64,000 nt of DNA from JABCZZ01 sp964454545 (GCA_964454545.1 CAYVTI010000001.1:31291-95290), one strand, 5' to 3'. Numbered from the stretch's first letter, positions 44,425 to 53,941 are shown. The notes: generated by a model not told the origin, from the sequence alone. A program made the numbers and translations.

Positions 44425-45642
44425 TTAAAGTAAGTTTCTTCCCGATCCCGGCCCCGGCCCTTGCCTACCAGGCCTAGGATTGGATAGAATTTTCATAACC
44501 TCATTATGGCAATTCTCAGCTACACGGTATCGGGTGGTGTTACCCTGCGCATCTTGTAATCCATTTCCTGCCAATTTATCTACTGCGCATTCGGCGCATC
44601 GTGCGGATACTACAACAGCAATGCCCTCTGCAAAACCGTGAACTTGTACATCACCAGTATGTACTGAAATTCCCGATTGACTCAATGAATTGTCCTTTTG
44701 CAATACCTGCATTAAATTATCTTTTAATCCCGTTGCATTTCCGGAATCTTGGTCAACAAGATTTATACGCAATGTCCCAGCTATTCGCATCCCTACTTGT
44801 ATACTTTTAATACCAGATCCCGGAGTATTCAGTACGGGGTCAGAATAATCACGAACAGGTAACGGTGGAGTATAAGGCGGCGACACAGGGATTGGTCCAG
44901 CGCTCGGATTAGTAGGTCCTGTAACTGTAGACGGCTGAATGGGAGCAGGAAGTGTCGGTGCCGTGTTTGGTGGCGAACTCCATCCTGCCCCTTGAATAGG
45001 CCCTGTGTTTTGTGCTTGATTGCCAAAAGGAGCAGGAAGTTGTTGCGAGGCTCCCGATGGAGGTGTAGGTGGAGTCGGAGGTGTAGGTGGAGTCTTATAT
45101 GCTGGGGAAGATTGAGGGTATGGTGGGGCTGGGGGAAATTGAGGGGCAGGGAATTCTCCAAGGTCTATAATTCTCCCATCTGCAGCCGACCGCTCCTTAG
45201 CATCCCTTTGGGCTGCTGCTCGTATTGCCTTCAGCCACCTCTCATCTGCATGTAATTGTTCTTCGGCTTGACGGGTATCCATCTTTGACTGCCGGCGTAG
45301 CTCCTGGAGTATTTCTGCAGAGTTAGATTCTCCCAGCCTCGTTACTATATCGTCAAATACCCCTGCTGTGTCTAGAATTGAGAATAGTATACCTTTAGGA
45401 TTATGTGGTATTCCTAATATACGTTCGAGTGCCTTTATTACCAATTCATCTTCCTGCCCACTAACAGGCTTTTTATCGTGTAATTTCTTACTGTCATTTG
45501 GCCCCACTACTCCTATGCAATCTTGATGTTGGGCATCCCGAAACTTTACTACACTAACATCACCTATGCCTTGCAAATAGATAACATCAGCAGTTCCTCC
45601 AAATGCTCCATTTTTTAATTTCTCGACCCTTCTAGAATTCAT
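44425..45642 (-). CDS. Hypothetical proline-rich protein
   Basis: Not recognised. 405 residues. An N-terminal globular part (about 1-165) contains VIYLQGIGDVSVVKFRD and a helical QEDELVIKALERILG region. A proline-rich linker (about 165-275) has TPPTPPTPPTPP and many SPP/APP units. A C-terminal domain (about 280-385) has alternating hydrophobics (IKSIQVGMRIAGTLRINLVDQD) and two CAxC-like cysteines (RCAECAVDKLAG). There is no signal peptide or membrane helix. The codon use and AT-rich surroundings differ somewhat from the housekeeping genes. The linker-with-two-domains plan suggests a cytosolic or exported adaptor; nothing more can be said. Confidence 0.65.
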   Translation of the reverse strand: MNSRRVEKLKNGAFGGTADVIYLQGIGDVSVVKFRDAQHQDCIGVVGPNDSKKLHDKKPVSGQEDELVIKALERILGIPHNPKGILFSILDTAGVFDDIVTRLGESNSAEILQELRRQSKMDTRQAEEQLHADERWLKAIRAAAQRDAKERSAADGRIIDLGEFPAPQFPPAPPYPQSSPAYKTPPTPPTPPTPPSGASQQLPAPFGNQAQNTGPIQGAGWSSPPNTAPTLPAPIQPSTVTGPTNPSAGPIPVSPPYTPPLPVRDYSDPVLNTPGSGIKSIQVGMRIAGTLRINLVDQDSGNATGLKDNLMQVLQKDNSLSQSGISVHTGDVQVHGFAEGIAVVVSARCAECAVDKLAGNGLQDAQGNTTRYRVAENCHNEVMKILSNPRPGRQGPGPGSGRNLL

Positions 45643-45980
45643 ACATGCCCCTTAAAAATATGTCTGATAATAAATCCATTTAACCAGAAAAATGTGGCTT
45701 TTTTATGACAAGTGGCAATTTTTTAAGTTCAGAATAGGCCAACCCAGTTTTTACTTCATGCCAGATTAAGATAGATGTTCGCAATATAAGCAAGACCATA
45801 TATCGTAGATATATTATAATTATCAGTGATATAAAGTATTATTTTCCTAAAGCATAGCAAAACATTCCATAAAACTGAAACGCAACTGTAATAATATCGT
45901 AACAAGAATTTAATACATTAATTGATCACAATAATATAAAATGAAATTTATGGAATTATATATGTTCAGTAAGGTTTTCT
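45643..45980. other. AT-rich intergenic region upstream of two divergent orphan genes
   Basis: 338 nt, strongly AT-rich, no gene. Several TATAAT-like hexamers occur (for example AATATAAAATG near 45930-45944) but no confident promoter pair. It must hold the start signals for the divergent genes at 45642 and 45981. Confidence 0.5.
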
Positions 45981-46811
45981 ATGGCTGATGCTCCTACCGT
46001 AATACGTGAAGCTCCGGAGTCTCTGTTTCTTACCAAACCGACTGCGCCTAAGGCTGATGCGCATCCGGACTATATCCATGCCATGCGAAGGCTTGCGGAG
46101 TTGATTGATCGGGAAAACGCAGAGCGGTTTGAACATTTCAATCATTTGAAGCTGTCTGGCCAGACTAAAGCTCTGAATGGAGCAGAACTTGCAGCGATCG
46201 TAATGGAAGAGCGCCTCCGGAAGAACGCGGACGGCGCATTTGAACGGGAATATCAGAGACGCGTGAACGCAGTTGAACAAGCTTCGGGGCATGGAACACG
46301 AAGATTAATACGTGGGATCACTAGTAATATTATCAGGGCAGCGGGAATTGGGGGCGGTATTGCTCTTTTCGCTACTTTTGCAGCTTCTTCAATTGTCTGG
46401 GCATTAGTAGGTCTCGGAGCCGCTCCTATTGCCGGTTTTATCCTTGGACCAGCAGCGGGAGGCTTGGTGAGTAGCTGGTTTAATCGATTAAGTACTTATC
46501 GTCCCTATGGAGCGCCAGCGCTAAATCGTATACCACGTACAGGAGATCCTACTTCTCATGACTATGTTGAAGATGCCATTTTCGAAAGCCCAAAGCTGAC
46601 CCCCAACCGGCAAATGCAAGATCTGGTCGAGTCAGCCCGGAGTTTTTCTACTAATGTTACTCGCGGCCCGATTGGCGCAGGTGACCATGATTACCTTAAG
46701 GCAATGCTGCAAAGTTTGAACGAATCCGCTCATTCCAATGATTCTATTCACCACACCAGCCCGGTAAGACCCGTTGCCAGATCGGCAGCCAGCAAATCAA
46801 ATTCACCCTGA
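45981..46811 (+). CDS. Hypothetical protein with glycine-rich membrane hairpin
   Basis: Not recognised. 276 residues: a hydrophilic helical N-terminus (about 1-110), then a hydrophobic Gly/Ala-rich hairpin (AAGIGGGIALFATFAASSIVW, about 116-140, and ALVGLGAAPIAGFILGPAAGG, about 141-162), then a polar C-terminus rich in Ser/His/Asn. There is no signal peptide. A hairpin between two soluble arms resembles some host-targeted or inclusion-membrane proteins of intracellular bacteria, but this is a resemblance only. It is divergent from the proline-rich orphan. Confidence 0.6.
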   Translation: MADAPTVIREAPESLFLTKPTAPKADAHPDYIHAMRRLAELIDRENAERFEHFNHLKLSGQTKALNGAELAAIVMEERLRKNADGAFEREYQRRVNAVEQASGHGTRRLIRGITSNIIRAAGIGGGIALFATFAASSIVWALVGLGAAPIAGFILGPAAGGLVSSWFNRLSTYRPYGAPALNRIPRTGDPTSHDYVEDAIFESPKLTPNRQMQDLVESARSFSTNVTRGPIGAGDHDYLKAMLQSLNESAHSNDSIHHTSPVRPVARSAASKSNSP

Positions 46812-46892
46812 TACTTCTCTCCTATCCCTTCGCCTGCCGAAGTCCCCCCGGATGCATGGGGGCGTTCCAACGTTTGTCATTTTTTCATTTTC

Positions 46893-47855
46893 CTACCCCA
46901 GCACATATCCGAATATCAGCGGAGCCACGATGGTCGCGTCGGAGTGGATGACGAATTTGGGGGTGTCGATTTCCAGCTTCCACCAGGTGATTTTTTCGTT
47001 GGGCAGCGCGCCGGAATAGCCGCCGTAACTTTCCTGCGCGTCGGTGATCTGGCAGAAATAGCCCCATGCCGGAACGCCGCGCTCTAAATCCTTATTCAGC
47101 ATCGGCACCACGCAGATCGGGAAATCGCCTGCGATGCCGCCGCCGATCTGGAAGAAGCCGATTTTACATTTGGCGGAATTCTTGGTGTACCAGACAGAGA
47201 GATGTTCCATATAGTGCAGGCCGGATTTCATCACGCTGAATTCAAGCCCGGTCTTTATACGGTGCGCGACGAAGAAATTGCCGAGCGTCGAATCCTCCCA
47301 TCCCGGCACGTAAATCGGGATGTTCTTTTCCGCCGCCGCCAGCATCCAGCTGTTTTCCTTCGGTATCTGGAACAGCTTCTGGAATTCCGGATTGAGCGCA
47401 ACCTTATAGAGATATTCATGCGGGAAATAAGACTTCTTCTCCGCCTGCGCCTTTTCCCATTCGGCGATCACGAAACCGCCCACCAGCCGCATCGCCTCTT
47501 CTTCCGGGATGCAGGTATCCGTCACGCGGTTCATATTGGTGTCGCAGAGATTCTTTTCATCCTGCGGGGTAAGATCACGGTAATTGGGGAGGCGCTTATA
47601 GTAATTATGCGCGACCGCGTTGAATAAATCCTCCTCAAGGTTGGCGCCCGTGCAGGAGATGGCGGCCACCTTGCCTTTGCGTATCATCTCGGCAAGCGAC
47701 ACGCCAAGCTCCGCCGTGCTCATCGCGCCCGCCAGCGTCATGAACATGATGCCGCCGTCCGCTAAATGCTTGCGATAAGCAACCGCAGCCTCGCGCAGCG
47801 TCGCGGCGTTGAAATGGCGGTAGTTTCTGTCGATGAATTCGGAAATGGCTGACAT
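46893..47855 (-). CDS. Deoxyhypusine-synthase-family protein (probable homospermidine-type synthase)
   Basis: NAD-dependent aminobutyl transferase family. 320 residues. Bacteria lack the eIF5A substrate of deoxyhypusine synthase; bacterial members are known or thought to make homospermidine or related polyamines. The active-site lysine of the family is kept as K293 in the SGALPNEKITWWKLEID region, and the NAD-binding stretches AISCTGANLEEDLFN and FQIGGGIAGDFPICVVPML are present. An ornithine/lysine-type decarboxylase that could supply putrescine is 7.5 kb away. It is monocistronic, next to icd. Confidence 0.85.
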   Translation of the reverse strand: MSAISEFIDRNYRHFNAATLREAAVAYRKHLADGGIMFMTLAGAMSTAELGVSLAEMIRKGKVAAISCTGANLEEDLFNAVAHNYYKRLPNYRDLTPQDEKNLCDTNMNRVTDTCIPEEEAMRLVGGFVIAEWEKAQAEKKSYFPHEYLYKVALNPEFQKLFQIPKENSWMLAAAEKNIPIYVPGWEDSTLGNFFVAHRIKTGLEFSVMKSGLHYMEHLSVWYTKNSAKCKIGFFQIGGGIAGDFPICVVPMLNKDLERGVPAWGYFCQITDAQESYGGYSGALPNEKITWWKLEIDTPKFVIHSDATIVAPLIFGYVLG

Positions 47856-47922
47856 ATTACAGACTCCTTTAGAATTTCGTGAGGGTCTTTTTAGTTAATT
47901 GCCAACAAAAATCAATCACTAT

Positions 47923-47976
47923 TGTCACCCCGCACTCGTTGCGGGGTCTGGATGCCGCAACAAGTGCGGCATGACA
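47923..47976. repeat. Double-hairpin palindromic repeat inside the 3' end of icd
   Basis: Outer TGTCA (47923-47927) with TGACA (47972-47976); hairpin ACCCCGC/GCGGGGT (47927-47947) and hairpin TGCCGCA/TGCGGCA (47953-47971). Bases 47948-47976 are identical to 54953-54981. On the minus strand the repeat supplies the last 16 codons and the stop of icd. Confidence 0.9.
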
Positions 47977-49184
47977 TACTTATGTTCCAAGCTTTCCACC
48001 ACTTTCTCTATGAACTGCTTGGTATTAAGCCATTTCTGCTCCTTGCCCACGAGCAACGCCAGATCCTTGGTCATAAACCCTGCCTCAACCGTAGAAACCG
48101 TGGCCTTTTCCAGCCTGTCGGCAAACGCTATCAGCTCCTTGTTGCCATCGAACTTGCCGCGGTAGCGAAGCGCCGCCGTCCATGCGAAAATCGACGCTAT
48201 GGGATTGGTGGAGGTTTCCCTGCCCTTCTGGTGCTCGCGGAAATGGCGGGTCACCGTGCCATGCGCCGCCTCTGTCTCCACCGTCCTGCCGTCCGGCGTG
48301 ATGAGCACCGAGGTCATCAGGCCGAGCGAGCCGAAGCCCTGCGCCACGATATCCGACTGCACGTCACCGTCATAATTCTTGCAGGCCATGAGAAACCCTC
48401 CTTCGGACTTGATCATGAACGCCACCAGATCGTCAATCAGGCGGTGTTCGTAGGTAAGCCAGGCCTTCGCATACTGCTCCCTGAACTCCGTATCAAAGAC
48501 CGCCTGGAAAATATCCTTGAACCTGCCGTCATATCTCTTGAGGATGGTATTCTTGGTGGCATGGTACACCGGGACATTGCGGTCAAGGCCGTAATTGAAG
48601 CATGCGCGCGCGAACCCGGTAATGGAATCGTCAAGATTGTACATCGCCATGACCACGCCGTCGCCTTTGAAATCATATAATTCATGCTCTATGGGGGCCG
48701 CACCGCTTTTAGGCGTGAACCTGACAGTCACTTTACCGGGTTCTCTCACGGGAAAATCGACGGCCTTATACTGATCGCCGAAGGCATGGCGGCCAATGAT
48801 AATCGGTTTGTTCCACCCCTGCACATAACGGGGAACATTGCGGCAAATGATAGGCTCGCGGAAGATCGTGCCGTCGAGGATATTGCGGATCGTGCCGTTG
48901 GGCGACTTCCACATCTGCTTGAGATTAAACTCTTTCATGCGCACCTCATCCGGAGTAATGGTCGCGCATTTCACCCCGACGCCATACTGTTTAATGGCGT
49001 TCGCAGCCTCTATAGTGATTTTATCACCGCTGGCATCGCGTTTCTCTATGGACAGATCGAAATATTTTATGTTTATGTCAAGATACGGTAAAATGAGCCT
49101 GTCTTTTATTAATGCCCATATGACGCGCGCCATCTCATCGCCGTCGATTTCAACCAGCGGGGTTTTAACCTTGATTTTTGCCAT
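47925..49184 (-). CDS. icd: Isocitrate dehydrogenase, NADP-dependent, with repeat-derived C-terminus
   Basis: Oxidises isocitrate to 2-oxoglutarate in the TCA cycle. 419 residues from the ATG at 49184 (GGGAG 8 nt upstream); a reading to 49289 lacks support. This is the eukaryote-like homodimeric type: ATITPDEVRMKEF, GTIFREPIICRNVPRYVQGW, ACKNYDGDVQSDIVAQGFGSLGLMTSVL and EAAHGTVTRHFREHQ are present. The normal family end (around EKVVESL) is followed by an extra tail VMPHLLRHPDPATSAG, which is encoded by a palindromic repeat. The ATG region overlaps the divergent TPR gene by 2 nt. Confidence 0.95.
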   Translation of the reverse strand: MAKIKVKTPLVEIDGDEMARVIWALIKDRLILPYLDINIKYFDLSIEKRDASGDKITIEAANAIKQYGVGVKCATITPDEVRMKEFNLKQMWKSPNGTIRNILDGTIFREPIICRNVPRYVQGWNKPIIIGRHAFGDQYKAVDFPVREPGKVTVRFTPKSGAAPIEHELYDFKGDGVVMAMYNLDDSITGFARACFNYGLDRNVPVYHATKNTILKRYDGRFKDIFQAVFDTEFREQYAKAWLTYEHRLIDDLVAFMIKSEGGFLMACKNYDGDVQSDIVAQGFGSLGLMTSVLITPDGRTVETEAAHGTVTRHFREHQKGRETSTNPIASIFAWTAALRYRGKFDGNKELIAFADRLEKATVSTVEAGFMTKDLALLVGKEQKWLNTKQFIEKVVESLEHKYVMPHLLRHPDPATSAG

Positions 49185-49986
49185 GAGTGTACTCCCTGAG
49201 AATTCTAGTGATAATACGGATGCAAGTGACAGGTTGCAAGATTCATTATTAAAAGGGGGCGGAGCATTCGTTCCTCCGAGTTCTCTCACAATTCACGACT
49301 CGCAACTGGCAACTATCGATTCCTACCATCACCATTACCACTATCAGTCCTCAGCCCAATATCTCTGGCTTGCGGAAACCTGTGTGGCCTTGGGAAAAGC
49401 GAGGGAAGCAATGTCAGCGTATGACAATGCCATATTCCAGGATCACTTCAACCAGGAGGCCCTCTCAGGCAAAGCGTGGATAACAGACAGCGATACGCTG
49501 ATGGCCTATACTCCGCATTATGACAAGCACCCGCCGCTTGACTCCGCATTCTGCGCCTCCATAGGCAGAGAACCGGATTCAGCCACCGCGCTGCATGATG
49601 AAATGGTGCGGATATACCTTACGGGGGACTACCTGAAAGTGTTGTCGTCCATTCTGCACGACACGAACCACAGCAATATCCGTTTCCTGATTGGCAAATG
49701 CTGTTTCATGCTGCACGAATATGAAACCGCACGCAAGAATTTCGCCGAAGCGATACGCCTTTCCCATGTCAGTCATGACGTCTATCACCGCCTTGCGTCA
49801 GGCGAGCATTACAAGCGCGGAAAAGCTTTCCTCCTTGATGAGAACTTCGATCTGGCAATTGCGGATTTCACCAAGGCGCTCGACCTGCACCCTCAAAATC
49901 TTCTTGCCAGGCAGGCAAGAGCGCATGCATACAAAGCCAAGGGCAACATCAGGCTTTCAGAGGAAGATGAGCTTCTGCTTGCTTAG
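49183..49986 (+). CDS. TPR-repeat protein
   Basis: 267 residues with three or more TPR units: QYLWLAETCVALGKAREAMSAYDNAI, RFLIGKCCFMLHEYETARKNFAEAI and GKAFLLDENFDLAIADFTKALDLHPQN. There is no signal peptide. Start uncertain: the ATG at 49183 overlaps the icd start codon on the other strand (CATG shared) and has no ribosome site; TTG at about 49234 is an alternative, and no other start lies before the first TPR. Family members bind partner proteins; the target is unknown. Its stop overlaps the convergent lptF by 4 nt. Confidence 0.7.
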   Translation: MSVLPENSSDNTDASDRLQDSLLKGGGAFVPPSSLTIHDSQLATIDSYHHHYHYQSSAQYLWLAETCVALGKAREAMSAYDNAIFQDHFNQEALSGKAWITDSDTLMAYTPHYDKHPPLDSAFCASIGREPDSATALHDEMVRIYLTGDYLKVLSSILHDTNHSNIRFLIGKCCFMLHEYETARKNFAEAIRLSHVSHDVYHRLASGEHYKRGKAFLLDENFDLAIADFTKALDLHPQNLLARQARAHAYKAKGNIRLSEEDELLLA

Positions 49987-51065
49987 AGTCTGCGTGCCTT
50001 CCGGTCGGACAAACATAGCATGCTTATGGCTATAAGCACACCGACATTCACGTACATTAATATAATTACCCACGGATTCTTTATAGCAATCTGCATGAAC
50101 CCTACTGACGCGGCCAATGCGATTCCCGCGACGACTACCACGGTGGTAATCCGCTGCCACTGGCCACGGCGGTTGAACTCCCCGGAAAGCAGCACCGATA
50201 CCGCAAGCAGGGTAAGCGCCAGCGGGTAAAGGGGCCAGCTCAGGCGGTTATGCCCTTCCGCCATCAGCCTTGCCTCTTCGAGACCCGTTACATTCCGCGG
50301 AAAAAGCAGCTCGGGCAGGAACATTTCTTCCGGCTGGTTTGCGCGGTTATTGTCTGCGGAAGTATAGAAACTGATATCCAGCGTATACTGATCAAAATTG
50401 AGGAAAGACAGCTTACCGTTCTGTACTTCCTGCCGGTTGCCGTTATACAGCACAAACCGCGGCCCCTGCGGCGTCTGCAGCAGCTTTCCTTCTTCCGCCA
50501 TCATCGTTACAGGCGGCTTTTTCGAATTGCGGCTGTCATGCACGATGATACCATGCAGTATTCCGTCCTTGTCGTGATCGCGAATATACACCGTAAGCCC
50601 TTCCACAGGGCTGTTGAAGACCTCTTCCTGCAGCAGGAGAGAAACGTAATTGTCACGCAGGAAAGACTGCATGTTCTTGAATTCGTGGTAGCTGACGGGT
50701 AATATATAAAGAGATATGCAATAGGAAATGAGGCATCCGGCAAGAGCTACCTTCACCGCAGGCGATGCTATCTGGAATCTGCTCAGTCCCGCACCCGAAA
50801 GCACCAGCAGTTCGCTATCCATCATCAGGCGGTAATAAACATAAAGCGCCCCGCATAGGAAAGCGAACGGAATCACGAACAGCATGAGCGACGGCACCAG
50901 CAGCAGGGTAAGCTCCAGAAAGCTTAAAAATGATATGCCGCGGTTGACGATGAAATCAATGAAGCGAAGGGCTTGCGTAAGCCATATTATGCTGGTAAGG
51001 CTCAGGGTAATAAGCACCACCGCCTGGGTCAACTGCTTGGCAATATAAATACTGTAACGATACAT
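49983..51065 (-). CDS. lptF: LptF, LPS export permease
   Basis: Permease of the LptB2FG ABC transporter that pulls LPS out of the inner membrane. 360 residues: three membrane helices at the N-terminus, a periplasmic jellyroll (about 130-260) and three at the C-terminus (LSWPLYPLALTLLAVSVLL and following). The N-terminal YSIYIAKQLTQAVVLITLSLTSIIWL is typical. It is divergent from pepA with 14 nt between the starts, a common order in proteobacteria. lptG, which normally follows lptF, is not found; downstream is the convergent TPR gene. Confidence 0.88.
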   Translation of the reverse strand: MYRYSIYIAKQLTQAVVLITLSLTSIIWLTQALRFIDFIVNRGISFLSFLELTLLLVPSLMLFVIPFAFLCGALYVYYRLMMDSELLVLSGAGLSRFQIASPAVKVALAGCLISYCISLYILPVSYHEFKNMQSFLRDNYVSLLLQEEVFNSPVEGLTVYIRDHDKDGILHGIIVHDSRNSKKPPVTMMAEEGKLLQTPQGPRFVLYNGNRQEVQNGKLSFLNFDQYTLDISFYTSADNNRANQPEEMFLPELLFPRNVTGLEEARLMAEGHNRLSWPLYPLALTLLAVSVLLSGEFNRRGQWQRITTVVVVAGIALAASVGFMQIAIKNPWVIILMYVNVGVLIAISMLCLSDRKARRL

Positions 51066-51079
51066 GAGGACATCAGCTT

Positions 51080-52603
51080 ATGTTAAAAATTTCTTTTACC
51101 GAACATACGACTCAAACACAAAATGCAAAAGGAAAATCTTCGGCGGACAGCCTGGTCGTTTTCATATATGACGGCGGGAAATCATCCCCATCGGCCACAG
51201 TTCTTGACAAGCAGGTGGACGGCGCCATCAAAACCGCGCTTGCCTCCGGCAAATTCATCGGCAAGAAAGGCCAAGCTTTATCCATTATCGCCCCGAAAGG
51301 ATTGAAACTAGCGCGCCTGGTATTGCTGGGGGCCGGCAAGGAAAAAGATTTTGACCTGCTGGCAGCGCAATCCATCGGCGGAACGCTCACCGCGCATTTA
51401 AACAGCAACGGCGCGAAAAAAGCCCATGTCCTCGTTGATTTCCCTGCCGGATCTAAAATCCACGCGGATTCCATCGCCGCCAACATGGCGTTTGGAGCCA
51501 TACTGCGCAGCTACACCTTCGACAAATATTATACCAAGAAGAAGCCGGAGGAAAAACATACGCTTGCGGAAATTGAATTCTCGGTCAAAAACGCAAAAGG
51601 AGCGGAAAAATCCTATGACGTGCTGGAGAAGATGATTAACGGCATATTCTTCACCCGCGATCTCGTCAGCGAACCACCCAATATCATCTACCCGGACAGT
51701 CTTGCGAAGAAATGCAAACAACTGACCGCGCTGGGAGTGACGGTGGAAGTGCTGGACGTCGCCCATATGCAGAAACTTGGTATGGGGGCGCTGCTGGGCG
51801 TCGGTCAGGGTAGCGCAAAGGATTCGAGACTCGTCGTCATGCAGTGGAAAGGCGGAAATAAGTCCGAGGCGCCGCTCGCCTTCGTAGGCAAGGGCGTCAC
51901 GTTCGACACCGGCGGCATCAGCATCAAACCGGCAGCCAATATGCATGAGATGAAATACGATATGGCAGGAGCGGGCGCAGTTATCGGCCTTATAAAAACA
52001 TTGGCCGGGCGCAAGGCGAAAGTAAATGCGGTCGGCGTGGTGGGGCTTGTGGAAAACATGCCGGACGGCAATGCCCAACGCCCCGGTGACGTGGTGACTT
52101 CGATGTCCGGTCAGACCATCGAAGTGCTCAATACCGACGCGGAAGGCCGTCTCGTGCTTTCTGACGCGCTCTGGTACACGCAGGAACGCTTCAACCCTTC
52201 CCTTATCATCGATCTGGCGACGCTGACCGGCGCTATTGTGGTGGCGCTCGGCACCAGCCGCGCCGGGCTGTTCTCGAACAACGACAAGCTGGCTGAACAT
52301 TTGTCTGAAGCAGGAAAGAAATCAGGCGAGGAAGTCTGGCGCCTGCCACTGGCCGATGTCTACGATAAACAGATTAATTCGGATATCGCCGATATGCAGA
52401 ATATCGGCAAGGATCGCGAGGCGGGTTCCATCACCGCCGCGCAGTTCCTGCAGCGTTTCATCAAGGACGAAAAGACTCCTTGGGCGCATCTTGACATCGC
52501 CGGAGTAGCCTGGGCACACAAGGACATGGACGTCACCCCCAAAGGAGCCACCGCCTTCGGTATCCGGTTGCTGAACCAGCTGATACTGGATTATTACGAG
52601 TAA
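51080..52603 (+). CDS. pepA: Leucyl aminopeptidase (cytosol aminopeptidase, M17)
   Basis: Di-metal exopeptidase releasing N-terminal residues. 507 residues. The metal and active-site motifs are complete: VGKGVTFDTGGISIKPAANMHEMKYDMAGAG (in part at about 271-300) and NTDAEGRLVLSDAL (about 352-365). The N-terminal macro-like domain is present. In E. coli PepA also binds DNA, but no evidence bears on that here. It shares a short divergent control region with lptF and is convergent with ugd. Confidence 0.95.
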   Translation: MLKISFTEHTTQTQNAKGKSSADSLVVFIYDGGKSSPSATVLDKQVDGAIKTALASGKFIGKKGQALSIIAPKGLKLARLVLLGAGKEKDFDLLAAQSIGGTLTAHLNSNGAKKAHVLVDFPAGSKIHADSIAANMAFGAILRSYTFDKYYTKKKPEEKHTLAEIEFSVKNAKGAEKSYDVLEKMINGIFFTRDLVSEPPNIIYPDSLAKKCKQLTALGVTVEVLDVAHMQKLGMGALLGVGQGSAKDSRLVVMQWKGGNKSEAPLAFVGKGVTFDTGGISIKPAANMHEMKYDMAGAGAVIGLIKTLAGRKAKVNAVGVVGLVENMPDGNAQRPGDVVTSMSGQTIEVLNTDAEGRLVLSDALWYTQERFNPSLIIDLATLTGAIVVALGTSRAGLFSNNDKLAEHLSEAGKKSGEEVWRLPLADVYDKQINSDIADMQNIGKDREAGSITAAQFLQRFIKDEKTPWAHLDIAGVAWAHKDMDVTPKGATAFGIRLLNQLILDYYE

Positions 52604-52621
52604 TTCTCAATAGTAAGGCTC

Positions 52622-53941
52622 TCAAACCGCCGATCTTCCTATCGAGATATACCTGATCCCGGCTTTCTTCATCTCTTCGCGTTTGTAGATGTTGCGCAAG
52701 TCTATAATCAGCGGTGATTTGAGCAACGTCTTTACCTTCTCCAGATCAAGGCGCATGAATTCGTTCCACTCGGTGAGCAATACCAGCACATCGGCTTTTT
52801 CCATCGCCTCATAGGCATTGGCGCACCATGCGATATCGCCGCCGAGCAGCTTCTTCGCCTCGTTCATGCCCTGCGGATCATACACCTTTATCTTCGCTCC
52901 TTCATTCAGCAGTTCCGGGATAATCACCAGGCTGGAACTGTCGCGCATGTCGTCCGTGCCCGGCTTGAAGGTAAGGCCCAGAATCGCGATTGTCTTGCCG
53001 CTCACATAACCGCCACAGGTATCCACGATCTTCTCCGTCATGCGGTATTTGCGCAGATCGTTGGAGAGCACCACCGACTCAACGATGCGTGAGCGCATCC
53101 CGGCGTCTTCCGCCATCTTCACAAGCGCCAGCGTATCCTTGGGAAAGCATGAGCCGCCAAAACCCGGCCCCGGCTCGAGGTAACGCTTGCCGATACGGTT
53201 ATCGAGCCCCATGCCGTGCGCGACATCAAGAATATTGGCACCCAGCTTTTCGCACATATCCGCCATCTCGTTGATGAACGCAATCTTGGTGGCGAGGAAG
53301 CTGTTGGCAGCATATTTGATAAGCTCCGATGATTCCACGGAGGTAAAAAGTATGGGCGTATTATTGAGCTTGAGCGGCCGGTAAAGCTCAGAAATGAGAT
53401 CCTCAGCGCGCTTGCTTTCCACACCCACAATCACCCGGTCAGGACGCATGAAATCCTCAATCGCCGACCCTTCACGCAGAAACTCGGGGTTAGACGCAAC
53501 GTCAAAATCCAGTGAAGGATTGGCCTTGCGGATAACTTCGGCAATCCTCCTGCCGGTACCCGCAGGTACCGTAGATTTGGTCACAACGAGAATATATTTG
53601 CTGCTTGAATGCGCAATTTCCTCGGCAGCGGCAAACACATAGGAGAGATCTGCATAGCCATAACTATCGTCATAGCGCGAAGGCGTGCCGACGGCGATGA
53701 ATACCACATCCGCATCCTTGAGCGTCTCCGCCAGATTATCGCTGAAAGACAATCTCCCCGCCTTGACATTCGACTGCATCATGCTCTCGAGGCCCGGCTC
53801 GTAAATCGGCGTCCTGCCGGAATTGAGCATTTCAATCTTCCTCTTATCTTTGTCTACACAGGTGACAGTAAATCCAAACTCAGAAAAACATACACCCGAT
53901 ACCAGCCCGACATAACCGGTGCCTACAAAGACTATTTTCAT
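52622..53941 (-). CDS. ugd: UDP-glucose 6-dehydrogenase
   Basis: Makes UDP-glucuronate from UDP-glucose with 2 NAD. 439 residues. N-terminal Rossmann motif KIVFVGTGYVGLVSG (2-16), catalytic Cys in PGFGGSCFPKD (about 255-265), and the C-terminal domain with GLTFKPGTDDMRDS. The ATG overlaps the galU stop by 4 nt, so the pair converts glucose-1-phosphate to UDP-glucuronate. The product may feed surface glycans such as those encoded to the right. Confidence 0.95.
   Translation of the reverse strand: MKIVFVGTGYVGLVSGVCFSEFGFTVTCVDKDKRKIEMLNSGRTPIYEPGLESMMQSNVKAGRLSFSDNLAETLKDADVVFIAVGTPSRYDDSYGYADLSYVFAAAEEIAHSSSKYILVVTKSTVPAGTGRRIAEVIRKANPSLDFDVASNPEFLREGSAIEDFMRPDRVIVGVESKRAEDLISELYRPLKLNNTPILFTSVESSELIKYAANSFLATKIAFINEMADMCEKLGANILDVAHGMGLDNRIGKRYLEPGPGFGGSCFPKDTLALVKMAEDAGMRSRIVESVVLSNDLRKYRMTEKIVDTCGGYVSGKTIAILGLTFKPGTDDMRDSSSLVIIPELLNEGAKIKVYDPQGMNEAKKLLGGDIAWCANAYEAMEKADVLVLLTEWNEFMRLDLEKVKTLLKSPLIIDLRNIYKREEMKKAGIRYISIGRSAV

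Noticed and set aside
45050..45110. Repetitive GTAGGTGGAGT stretch as a DNA repeat element
   Set aside because: It is simply the coding sequence for the TPPTPP linker of the proline-rich protein.
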